Shown piece by piece: positions 1-12,089 of a stretch of 21,151 nucleotides of DNA. Source of the stretch: Discostella pseudostelligera. Lineage: Eukaryota > Bacillariophyta > Thalassiosirophyceae > Thalassiosirales > Thalassiosiraceae. Position 1 is the first letter of the stretch; each line of letters starts with the position of its first letter. The position numbers were made by a program, and so were the translations under genes. Location: contig JALLBK010000995.1 of assembly GCA_036940085.1 (NCBI GenBank), forward strand, positions 1 through 21,151. Direction: 5' to 3'. The notes beneath the pieces were generated by a model that was given only the letters and a program-made list of their open reading frames with translations, searched no databases and had not been told where the DNA came from.

Positions 1-130
1 GCCGCTGCGACAACTCACCATGACGGCCGTCGCACCGTAGCCAAAACGCCGCCTCCTACTCCTACACAACAATAATATCACAGCATCGTCATCGTCAAAT
101 AATACTCCTAATAGGCACCAAAGCCATATC

Positions 131-358
131 ATGTCGATACCCGCCCCCCTCGCCACCGGCACCTTCCTCTATCTCATCCTTGGCGCAGTCCTACTTGGTC
201 TCGTCTTTGCCTGTCGTCTTACCGGTCGACTTTCCAAAGACAATGCCGAAATTGCCAATGTCGTCGTATGCATTGCCACTGTAGCCACATGGTTATTTTG
301 GTTCTGTGCTTGGATGCATCAATGGCATCCGTTGATTAGGCCAATTTATGAAGAGTAG
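131..358 (+). CDS. VMA9: V-type H+-ATPase subunit e (Vma9/ATP6V0E-like), 75 aa
   Basis: This is probably subunit e of the membrane-embedded Vo sector of the vacuolar proton pump, which acidifies vacuoles and endosomes. The 75-residue length matches the family (about 70-80). Two hydrophobic segments are visible: residues about 10-28 (FLYLILGAVLLGLVFAC) and about 43-63 (NVVVCIATVATWLFWFCAW). The family signature TWLFWFCAWMHQWHPLIRPI is present: a second helix ending in Trp/Phe, a short polar turn, then an N/HPLI.P tail. The ATG at 131 is the first in frame and gives a full-length product, and no intron is needed. The next gene (IFT20) is on the other strand and converges on this one. The call rests on remembered family features. 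Another tiny two-helix membrane protein is possible but less likely given the conserved tail. Confidence 0.88.
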   Translation: MSIPAPLATGTFLYLILGAVLLGLVFACRLTGRLSKDNAEIANVVVCIATVATWLFWFCAWMHQWHPLIRPIYEE

Positions 359-966
359 AGAGCGAGAGAGAGAGAGAGGGTTCATTATTTGAACTAATGA
401 TAGAGAGGGCGTAGTATGTTTTTTTATGTGGAAGTTGGAGGATGGGGGGAATTCAGTGGCGAGCGTTGAGGGGTTTGGGGAACGGGAGGGAGGGAGGGGT
501 GATAAATGCAGCTGGACTTTTTAGAGTGAGCAGCATCAGATGATTGAATAACGCGTCTCTCGAATCTTGGGCAATGCAACAGATACCGTGTGGGATTTCT
601 TTGTCGGGGGTGAGTTACGGGGGGTTTGAACCGCTGAAATCTTTCTTTGTTGGCTGAAATGGCACCAATAGTGAGGGATGAAGATGTGTGGCGAAAATCG
701 TGATGGTAAGCTATTTATTTAGATCCAATTTGAGAATGTGAAGCTACTATCAATGTTTATGTTTCTATTTCATGCACGAAATTCGTCTCACTTTTCATTC
801 TTCTAACTATGAAATATTGTACTGTCTCCCTACAGAGATGATGATCTCTCTACGTTTGGGAGATGATGATTTCGGTTTCATTGTAAAAGTAAAATTTTTG
901 TTTCATTCCTCAGGTACAGTCCACTGCCTCTCGATCATCTCGTTGTCTTTTCAACTTCGACCATCA
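359..966. other. Convergent intergenic region with 3' UTRs
   Basis: This stretch lies between the stop of the V-ATPase e gene and the stop of the reverse-strand IFT20 gene. It begins with a short GA-rich microsatellite (about 359-378). A G-rich stretch follows at about 440-500. No coding region or structured RNA gene could be supported on either strand. It most likely holds the two 3' UTRs and terminators. Confidence 0.5.
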
Positions 967-1482
967 TCATCTATCTGCATGCTGTCGCCTTCCGCCCTTC
1001 TTCGGGTCACGCTCCAAGCTTGCGGCAACATGCGATTTCTTTCTTTCATTTTGTTTTTCTTTTGCTTCATTTTTAGCGGTCGTCATCGTTAAATCTTCTC
1101 TATGAAAGTCATTATCCTTCGAGGAGCTGGTTTGTTGGTGTTTTTTCATACGTTGGCCAATGGCCTTGAGTTTTTGCCGTTCGGCACTCTCGGCGAGCTG
1201 CCTCATGTCGGAATGGATTGATGCGGTGACATCTTGGAGTTCTTTGACTTCTGTCGCAATGATATGGTCGGAATATTGAATCAGATTCGAGGAAGCGGCG
1301 AAGGAGATGAAACAATGACGTTAGATGATAGTGACGAGCGGCAAAAAGAACTTTGACACTGACAACGTACTTGACACTAATCGCTGGCAGTCTTCGACGA
1401 GGGTAGTCGATCTATTGCGCACATCTGGTTGGAGAAAGCGCAATTGGAAGTCATCGTCAATGGTGAGAATTGGGAGGCTCAT
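967..1482 (-). CDS. IFT20: Intraflagellar transport protein 20 (IFT20), two exons, about 131 aa
   Basis: IFT20 is a small coiled-coil subunit of the IFT-B complex that moves cargo to and along cilia. On the reverse strand, exon 1 is 1482-1371 (37 codons plus 1 nt). The intron is 1370-1251 (120 nt, GTACGT...GCGACAG). Exon 2 is 1250-967. The spliced product has 131 residues, against about 132 in animals. Exon 1 reads FQLRFLQPDVRNRSTTLVEDC, matching the F..LRVLDPEV...T..L..EC block. Exon 2 contains RQLAESAERQKLKAIGQRM, matching the family's QLA.EAE.EK.KAIG.RN block. With this splice, the spacing between the conserved Cys and QLA equals that of animal IFT20 with no gap, which supports the intron. 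The C-terminal third (after AIGQRM) aligns poorly beyond coiled-coil-like Lys/Glu content, so its exact end, or a second intron, is uncertain. The gene diverges from the coiled-coil gene at 1623. Confidence 0.8.
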
Positions 1483-1622
1483 GTTGTTATTTTTGAATTA
1501 ATTTTTATGCCAACGCGTTTAAATTTTGGAACTGTATTTTTCACACTGGATTTTCACTTCCTCCTTCTCGGCAGAAAAGAAACATCGTCGTCGTCGTTGT
1601 ATCAAACTTGCTTCCTCCTTCG
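1483..1622. promoter_or_regulatory. Short bidirectional promoter region, IFT20 / coiled-coil gene
   Basis: Only 140 bp separates the IFT20 start codon (1482, reverse) from the first ATG of the coiled-coil gene (1623, forward). The two genes must therefore share promoter DNA. The stretch is T-rich, with a GTC triplet run near 1586-1597. I could not identify a canonical RFX X-box or a TATA box. Shared expression is inferred from layout only. Confidence 0.5.
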
Positions 1623-4316
1623 ATGAATCCAATGGACATCCATTCGTTAATTCTCAAGATAAAATCGTCTGGGCTGAGTGTTGACGCCGAACCAATCGAG
1701 GCCGTCTTGTCCAGCATTGCAGGGTCATTGAAGTGCCATGATCAGGTTCTGACCAGATTACCTCAGTTAGAATTGTCTCAGCGGGATCTACGGAAGGATC
1801 TCAATCGACTACGCTTGGAAATTGAATCCACCCAACGAGGAAGCAGTCATATTGATACTAATACTGATTTGACGAATGTATTCCAACGTTCCCATCCATC
1901 CACCGATGTTACTGATCCAGAGAAAAGCAGTACTTACGGCATTTGGAAATGTGATCTCACTCATATCCAGCAAAAGCATGAAGATGACTTATCGAGTGCC
2001 AATGATACCACTATATTATCTAGTCTACGAGAGATCAAGTCAGTGCTTCGTCGGCTTCAGCAAGATCGAGACAATGGAATAGTGAACTCAATGGAACTGG
2101 ATGAGAGAATCAAATCCACTAAAGATCTTTTGTTCGAGTTACAACAGAAACTTGCATCTTCAGCAAGTATGGAGCATCTTCGGACTCTGAAAGAATCTCT
2201 TGCGGATCAATACTGTCGAATCGAACACCAAATTCAAGAATCTACTTCTGCATTTCACACCGAGGTAGACGGAAGAATCATTCAAAATCTCTCCGACGTC
2301 AAGTCTTGGTTCACTGAATTGGAAGCTGTACTGAAACAACGCCAGGTCAAGCTTGAGCAGCGAGTTGCATCTTGTGCTACTGAGTATGACGTAGCTGCAT
2401 TTCGGGGGAGCATTGAGTCTGAAGTTGCCTCCCTGGCGAGGAAGGAGTCGTTCTTAGATGACACTGCGCGAGCTCAAGGCAAGATAATGATCTCGCTCCA
2501 GCAGAAAAATGCCATCACCATGTTTCATCGACACTATATTCATTGGACACAAAAGGCCTTGAAAGTGGGTTTCTCCCTATGGAAGCTAGCGGTGAAGAGT
2601 CAGATCCAATACGATCAAGTCAAGGAGTCTCAAATTCGCCTAGTGAGGAAAGTCTTGACCAATATTATTTCCCGTAGGAAACGCAATGGTTTTGAGAGGT
2701 GGGTCCGATATCTTGAATGTCATCGAAAGAAGGAGAGTCGGAAGCTCAAAGCAACTTCTCTGATTTGTGAAAGATTGGGGTCGTATTTTTCGGCACCAAT
2801 GTCGAAGGCGTTCAATCAGTGGCGTCGGTTCACTCTCCTCGATGGGACGGAACTTTCAGATGGTGAACATGCCATGGAAGAGAAGTGCAAATCTTCTTCA
2901 AGTTCCACCCCCAACCAACTGCTACATGATCTGCTGAAGAGAATGGGTTCGTTCAAGGGTGATGTACAAGGAGCAATGTTTGCTCTTGCTAAGGAAATTA
3001 CGTATGTCAAATCTCACAACATCCCTTCCCTGCAGCGAGAATGGTGCTCCGAAAACCAAAAAATGATGTCCGCCATTCGCAATAATATGAACGCGGCCAT
3101 TCAAAGAGTACAGGATTCCGCCGACGAGTTCCGAGAATCGATCGACAAGCGAGTTGATAGTTGCGCTAATGATTTGCCGGCGGTGCACTCCAAAATTGAA
3201 CAACTCTCAAATTACTTCCACAGTAGCAAACTTGAATTGGAGACTGTTGACAATCGCCACAGGCTGCACATTGATGCCATCCTTGCTCAAGAACGAACGA
3301 TGGAGCAAACTTTGCTTGCCGTACAAGAACGGGCACAGAATTCAGCCGTCCAGATAACGTCGTTGATGGAACAACATACAAAGTCGAATGAGTCCATTCA
3401 ATATCTCCGCGAGGCCATGGCTACCAACGAAAGGCGCCACGAGGAGGAGAGGGAAAGTTTCCAACAAGCATTGGACCACTTCGGGGACGAACTGCTCAAA
3501 ACAAAGGTATCGCTAGGGCACACTCGAGTGAGATGTGAATTCCTCGAAAAGGAATTGACGGAAGTGAAGTTAGAACTTGCTCACTTTCAAGACACATGTC
3601 AAGCTGAGTGTGACATGGTCCAGAGCCACATACACCACCCTGGACTTCTGAAGCCTTCTTTGAGTAGGATTGTTAACGTGGGGCATGCATATGAAACCCT
3701 TTGTAAGGAGAGGACTTATGTCACGGGGATCAACATCACGGTAACATTGCGGAGCACCACTACGATGAAGATGAAACGAAGTGAAGAGAAAGTGAAAAAG
3801 GCTGAAGATGTAGACATACCATCAGAAATTGCGGCATTCGCTCACGACTATGCAGCTTGGATTGCTTATCACGCCGATCACGAATCATTGCTCCACCTTA
3901 TTGCGGGGACCAATCCTGAGAGGCAAGTATACGCCGAGGACGACACAATATCCCGTAGGAAAGAGCTCTGCGTCGAGCTGAAGTCTGAACTGGGCACATT
4001 GTTGGAGCGGGTCTCAGCAATTGTTTTGGAAGCTTCAAATAAACATGATTCCAATGCATTGAGTGCATCTACCCGTGGGTTGGGCCTGAGATGGGAGGCT
4101 AGGGCCATCTTCCTGGCACGTCTTGTCGATGCAGTAAATGCAGCTCTTTCCAAGCATGATCAAATACTTCTCCCAGCATCGACTCGAATTGGTAGAGTTG
4201 GCCCGTCGTCATCTGCGAATGTGAATGTTTGTATGGCATGCGATCGCCCGATGCGGACCAAGACACTCCGACATTCCGCTTCGAAGCCCACACCGAATGC
4301 CGAAAGTGAAAAGTGA
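1623..4316 (+). CDS. Large coiled-coil protein with Sfi1-like Trp repeats and C-terminal CxxCDRP motif, 897 aa
   Basis: I do not recognise a named orthologue. The reading frame opens at a TTG at 1608, but the first ATG is at 1623 (MNPMDIHSL), giving 897 residues in one exon. Residues about 35-290 and 430-660 are rich in Glu/Lys/Gln/Leu heptad-like sequence, which suggests long coiled coils. Between them, residues about 295-405 hold three units about 40 residues apart, each with an aromatic-x-x-Trp core: GFSLWKLAV, GFERWVRYL and AFNQWRRF. This resembles the Sfi1/centrin-binding repeat. The C-terminal part (about 735-870) has a helical segment with AAFAHDYAAWIAYHADHESLL. It is followed by VCMACDRPM near residue 870, a short Cys motif that I recall from the C-termini of some ciliary coiled-coil proteins. 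With IFT20 divergent next door, a basal-body or flagellar role is a reasonable inference but unproven. Confidence 0.8.
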   Translation: MNPMDIHSLILKIKSSGLSVDAEPIEAVLSSIAGSLKCHDQVLTRLPQLELSQRDLRKDLNRLRLEIESTQRGSSHIDTNTDLTNVFQRSHPSTDVTDPEKSSTYGIWKCDLTHIQQKHEDDLSSANDTTILSSLREIKSVLRRLQQDRDNGIVNSMELDERIKSTKDLLFELQQKLASSASMEHLRTLKESLADQYCRIEHQIQESTSAFHTEVDGRIIQNLSDVKSWFTELEAVLKQRQVKLEQRVASCATEYDVAAFRGSIESEVASLARKESFLDDTARAQGKIMISLQQKNAITMFHRHYIHWTQKALKVGFSLWKLAVKSQIQYDQVKESQIRLVRKVLTNIISRRKRNGFERWVRYLECHRKKESRKLKATSLICERLGSYFSAPMSKAFNQWRRFTLLDGTELSDGEHAMEEKCKSSSSSTPNQLLHDLLKRMGSFKGDVQGAMFALAKEITYVKSHNIPSLQREWCSENQKMMSAIRNNMNAAIQRVQDSADEFRESIDKRVDSCANDLPAVHSKIEQLSNYFHSSKLELETVDNRHRLHIDAILAQERTMEQTLLAVQERAQNSAVQITSLMEQHTKSNESIQYLREAMATNERRHEEERESFQQALDHFGDELLKTKVSLGHTRVRCEFLEKELTEVKLELAHFQDTCQAECDMVQSHIHHPGLLKPSLSRIVNVGHAYETLCKERTYVTGINITVTLRSTTTMKMKRSEEKVKKAEDVDIPSEIAAFAHDYAAWIAYHADHESLLHLIAGTNPERQVYAEDDTISRRKELCVELKSELGTLLERVSAIVLEASNKHDSNALSASTRGLGLRWEARAIFLARLVDAVNAALSKHDQILLPASTRIGRVGPSSSANVNVCMACDRPMRTKTLRHSASKPTPNAESEK

Positions 4317-4685
4317 GCTGGTGGCAGGTGAACCGATAAGAGAGAGTGTCTGTGTGAGAGGGCAAAGGTGGAAACTGAAATAAATAATAATGACTGCATC
4401 AGCAAAGATACAATTCATGATTCATGTATCTAGAGGAAGAGAGCCGAAGATTGCTGATGGGCATCATCCAGCTGACATCCGTAATAACCGTATTGTTCTA
4501 TTTAGCGATTATTTCCACAATACGACTGTAGAAATTATCGCTGCAAAATGACATAAAGAACGAGATTGACATTAAGACTTTTGAGCTTGTCCCTCCGATC
4601 TCCCCTGCAACGCAACCTTGACCCTTGTCACTCCTGCTCATAACATCATCAAAAGCAGACGATTCATTCTTCAATCCGGTAAACC
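4317..4685. other. Intergenic, 3' UTR plus promoter of the ferritin-like gene
   Basis: This is 369 bp between two forward genes. It has no convincing coding region on either strand and no recognisable RNA gene. It should hold the 3' end of the coiled-coil mRNA and the promoter and leader of the secreted ferritin-like gene. I saw no strong regulatory motif. Confidence 0.4.
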
Positions 4686-6302
4686 ATGAAGATCTCACAC
4701 AAAGCTTTGGCCGCCGCAGTTATCCTCCAGAACTGCATGAACTCCGTTCAAGGAAAAGGAATTTCGTGTCAGGCATCCCCGGGGAACTACATCATTCATG
4801 AAGAATCTGGTGACAACCTCGATCACCTTGGAGCAATCAGCATCAGTAGCAATATTCCAGTGACGATTCAACGATATACCGATGATAAGTTCATGTTTGA
4901 ACAGCAACCCGTTGGCGAAAATGAAGCAAAAGTTCTTGTGACAAGCAATTGCCAAAATGCCGACTTCATCCCTCAAGTGACTTGGGATGAACAGTCCATC
5001 GACGTGTACGTGCAGGGAGCAGACGCACAGTCGATTGATCTGCCATTCATTGACTCGAGCTCCTATCATGCAGAATGGTCATACGAGATTCCTGGGTGCA
5101 ATTCTGACGTCAACGACATAGAAGTGCTGCCTGCGCGCCGTCGACTTAATGACGGCAGTGCTATTCCTCCCAAGCCTGCATTCCAGCCTACACTTCAACA
5201 CGCCATGGAAGTACTGGGTGTTATCACATCCTCGAATGAATGTACTGTCAACGTTGAGATTATGCTTGATGGATATTCACACGATGTGGATGTAACCGCC
5301 CCTTCCACGCGTATTATTGACTCCAACTTTCAGAAAACTGATTTTGCGCACAACTCACAGAACAATTGTGTTGTAGACGTCAAGACAGATATCGTGTTCA
5401 CCGAAGCAAGGCCAAAGCGACCAACGCCGATGCCCACGTACGGAGCAGTTCCTGGACGGCCATTCGTTGATTCTTTGGGGAACACCCTCATGGCTCCGTC
5501 ATTTACTGTGCCAACTCTTCCCCGAGAAGATAAATCATGGTCGACGGTTGCAAATGCTCAGGCAGTGGATTCTTCTTCTTCTTCTTCTTCTTATGACAAT
5601 AGTACACTTGTCAATGCCAACCAAATTCGTTTAGGCAAAGAGTGGACAGAGAGTGCTCTTGGTGAGCATGCCTCTGTAGCATCCTTCTCGGCATTTGCTA
5701 TTGCGCTCATGACCAACCAGGCGCCAAGTGATTTGGTCGAGGCTGCTCTCACGGCCGCGCTGGATGAAGTGCGTCATGCCAAGACATCGTTCGCCATTGC
5801 ATCCAGGTTGACTGGAATCGAAGTTGCGCCTGGTGCATTGCCTGAAGCCAAACTCGTCTTTGGCCAGGACTTGAAGGCATTGGCGATGGCGGTGGCCAAG
5901 GAGGGTTGTGTGGATGAGACTTTGTCTGCGATTGAAGCTGCTGCCGAGGTCGAGGTTATTTCCAGGGTATTGTCGGATGGTGCGGATGATAATAACAAGT
6001 ATTTTGCCATTGACAGGGACATTCTGACTTGGATCCGTGATGAGTTGCAGATTATTGCATCGGAGGAGAGTAGTCATGCGGCCCTTGCCTGGCGTACCGT
6101 TCAGTGGGTGTGTTCCATCGACTCGGATGCATGCGATGCTGTTCACAATGACATTTTGAGTGAGGATAAGTTGGAGGAGGCATTCCACCGTCGCTTCTCC
6201 TCCTTCCATGGTAATAATAACATTCTGAAGGAGATGAAGGAGAGTTGGAGCAAGATTCGTGCCAACGTTCAGGTTTGTACCAATCCTGACACTTGTCTCT
6301 GA
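4686..6302 (+). CDS. Secreted protein with C-terminal ferritin-like di-iron domain, 538 aa
   Basis: The protein is one exon with a predicted signal peptide: a Lys-containing start, hydrophobic residues 7-16 and likely cleavage near VQG-KG at 23. Residues about 25-240 are Cys-containing, probably beta-rich, and unrecognised. A Pro-rich stretch (243-280) and a Ser run (296-302, coded by a TCT repeat) form a linker. Residues about 315-480 form a ferritin-like four-helix domain with paired metal-ligand motifs: GEHASVASF (E327, H328), DEVRHA (E361, H364), KEGCVDET (E406, E411) and ASEESSHAALAW (E461, H464). This pattern is typical of bacterial ferritin-like proteins, notably from myxobacteria. It differs from classical eukaryotic ferritin. 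The role could be extracellular or secretory-pathway iron binding, or oxidation chemistry; the substrate is unknown. RRRL at 151-154 resembles the RXL processing site of diatom cell-wall proteins (inference). The fold call is strong and the function is open. Confidence 0.82.
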   Translation: MKISHKALAAAVILQNCMNSVQGKGISCQASPGNYIIHEESGDNLDHLGAISISSNIPVTIQRYTDDKFMFEQQPVGENEAKVLVTSNCQNADFIPQVTWDEQSIDVYVQGADAQSIDLPFIDSSSYHAEWSYEIPGCNSDVNDIEVLPARRRLNDGSAIPPKPAFQPTLQHAMEVLGVITSSNECTVNVEIMLDGYSHDVDVTAPSTRIIDSNFQKTDFAHNSQNNCVVDVKTDIVFTEARPKRPTPMPTYGAVPGRPFVDSLGNTLMAPSFTVPTLPREDKSWSTVANAQAVDSSSSSSSYDNSTLVNANQIRLGKEWTESALGEHASVASFSAFAIALMTNQAPSDLVEAALTAALDEVRHAKTSFAIASRLTGIEVAPGALPEAKLVFGQDLKALAMAVAKEGCVDETLSAIEAAAEVEVISRVLSDGADDNNKYFAIDRDILTWIRDELQIIASEESSHAALAWRTVQWVCSIDSDACDAVHNDILSEDKLEEAFHRRFSSFHGNNNILKEMKESWSKIRANVQVCTNPDTCL

Positions 6303-6945
6303 ACTCTGAACTTGCCGAGTATATTGTCCAAAGCTAGTCCTGCATGTGAATAGGATTTAGGATTGTCGTTGCGCATATTGATGAGTGTTGCATTAGCATG
6401 GAACGATGACCCTGTAAAAATAGGATTTGTTCCGCCGTATTTAATCTCTGAATGTAGACTGAATCTTTGTATCAGAAATTGATTCGACGCCCCTCATTCT
6501 CAATTTAACGGTGTAGAACTCAGGACACCGATATGCAAATCTGGATGGTATGATTATATATATATATTGCAGTAGTAGGACGGTTGATTGTCGGGGAGAG
6601 ATGCGTATAATTCATGGCCGCCACGACCATCACTAATGCTGCTTCCATCAAAGGCTCTAAAGCATCCATCATGGAGATGCTCCCACCCACTTCGTCGCCG
6701 TCGCCACCATCCTGCTGCTGCTGTTATTATTGTCGTTTGTGGTTGTGGACGCCACTGTATTGATTTGATTGGGGACTCAAGTGTCGTCATTGCTGCGGAT
6801 GGAATCATCATTCATATCATCGTTGGTATCGTTGTCGTGTTTGTCGTAGTATTTTGGTACTTAGACGGACAGTAGGCGGAGGCGGCGGGCGGCCGCCATG
6901 GTTTGGTTATCGAAAGCGAATGAGAGAGTGGACTCGACTCATCTC
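6303..6945. other. Long intergenic region without a supported gene
   Basis: This follows the ferritin-like gene. It contains its 3' UTR, an AT dinucleotide run at about 6553-6567 and CG/GT-rich low-complexity sequence. Short open frames exist on both strands at about 6554-6875, but their translations are biased and resemble no family I know. I do not call a gene here. Confidence 0.4.
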
Positions 6946-6948
6946 CTT

Positions 6949-7099
6949 GTTTTGGCGGGAGCTTCCATTTTGGCGGGAAGGGAAGGTCTTGGTCTGGGCG
7001 GGAACAGGTTTTGTGGCGGGAATCTGAACTGCAGTGGCGCTTTCCATCCCGCCATATTTTTCAATTCCAAAATCTCCTGCCATATTTTTTTGGCGCGCG
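6949..7099. promoter_or_regulatory. Cluster of six E2F-like sites upstream of the kinesin gene
   Basis: Six GGCGGGA/GGCGCGC-type elements occur in about 150 bp: 6954-6960, 6972-6979, 6997-7004, 7015-7022, 7047-7053 (opposite orientation, TCCCGCC) and 7092-7099 (TTTTTTTGGCGCGCG). Several are preceded by a T run, as in the E2F/DP consensus TTTSGCGC/TTTSSCGC. The next gene is the kinesin-13 at 7419, so S-phase or cell-cycle control of that gene is inferred. The sites are visible directly; factor binding is not shown. Confidence 0.6.
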
Positions 7100-7220
7100 G
7101 CACCAACGACAACGAACGCCCACTTCAGTCCACCATATCGTACACATTCCCCATGCCCATGGCGGCCGGCAATCGGCAATGGTCCATGTCGTAGTCCGTC
7201 CCATCCTGACCTACTACACT

Positions 7221-7248
7221 ACTACTCCTACTACCAGCTAGGAGTAGT
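7221..7248. repeat. Perfect 10-bp inverted repeat with 8-nt loop
   Basis: ACTACTCCTA at 7221-7230 pairs perfectly with TAGGAGTAGT at 7239-7248 across the loop CTACCAGC. It lies about 170 bp upstream of the kinesin start, probably in the 5' leader or proximal promoter. It could form an RNA hairpin or be a palindromic protein site. Chance is also possible, because the area is rich in CTA triplets. Confidence 0.5.
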
Positions 7249-7418
7249 GATCAACAACTTCCCTCTCTCTCTCTCTTGTGTTGTTGAGCGACGAGCTCCC
7301 GTTGCATTAGATTATTTTGAAAGGCCCAGCCATCGAGCGAGTGGCGACGACGACGGTGACGCTGACAAAATAATAATTTGATTCGCGATCCAAGGCCATA
7401 ATATCTTCGATAATCTTC

Positions 7419-11954
<4,536 letters not shown>

Positions 11955-12089
11955 TGATATAAATTTTCTCTTTATCGACAGTAGAATAAGTGACCTATAA
12001 AACTGTCGCATACCCATAACGTCTCATAAAACGAACTCGCTAACAACAATTGAAATGGCAGCCGCTGCATCTCTACTGGACCGATGTCA

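Noticed and set aside
772..1092. 106-codon forward open frame
   Set aside because: It lies antisense to IFT20 exon 2 and its 3' UTR, and its hydrophobic content mirrors the Lys/Glu-rich reverse strand.
1054..1140. A second intron in IFT20 starting at GTATGA after AIGQ
   Set aside because: It would remove the conserved Arg of AIGQR, and no clean acceptor gives a better C-terminus; straight reading is simpler.
5631..6209. 192-codon reverse open frame inside the ferritin-like gene
   Set aside because: It mirrors the ferritin-like domain, whose metal-ligand motifs clearly mark the forward strand as coding.
6554..6875. Overlapping short open frames on both strands between the ferritin-like gene and the kinesin
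   Set aside because: Compositionally biased translations (Val/Ile or Ser/Arg runs), no family resemblance, and no reason to prefer one strand.
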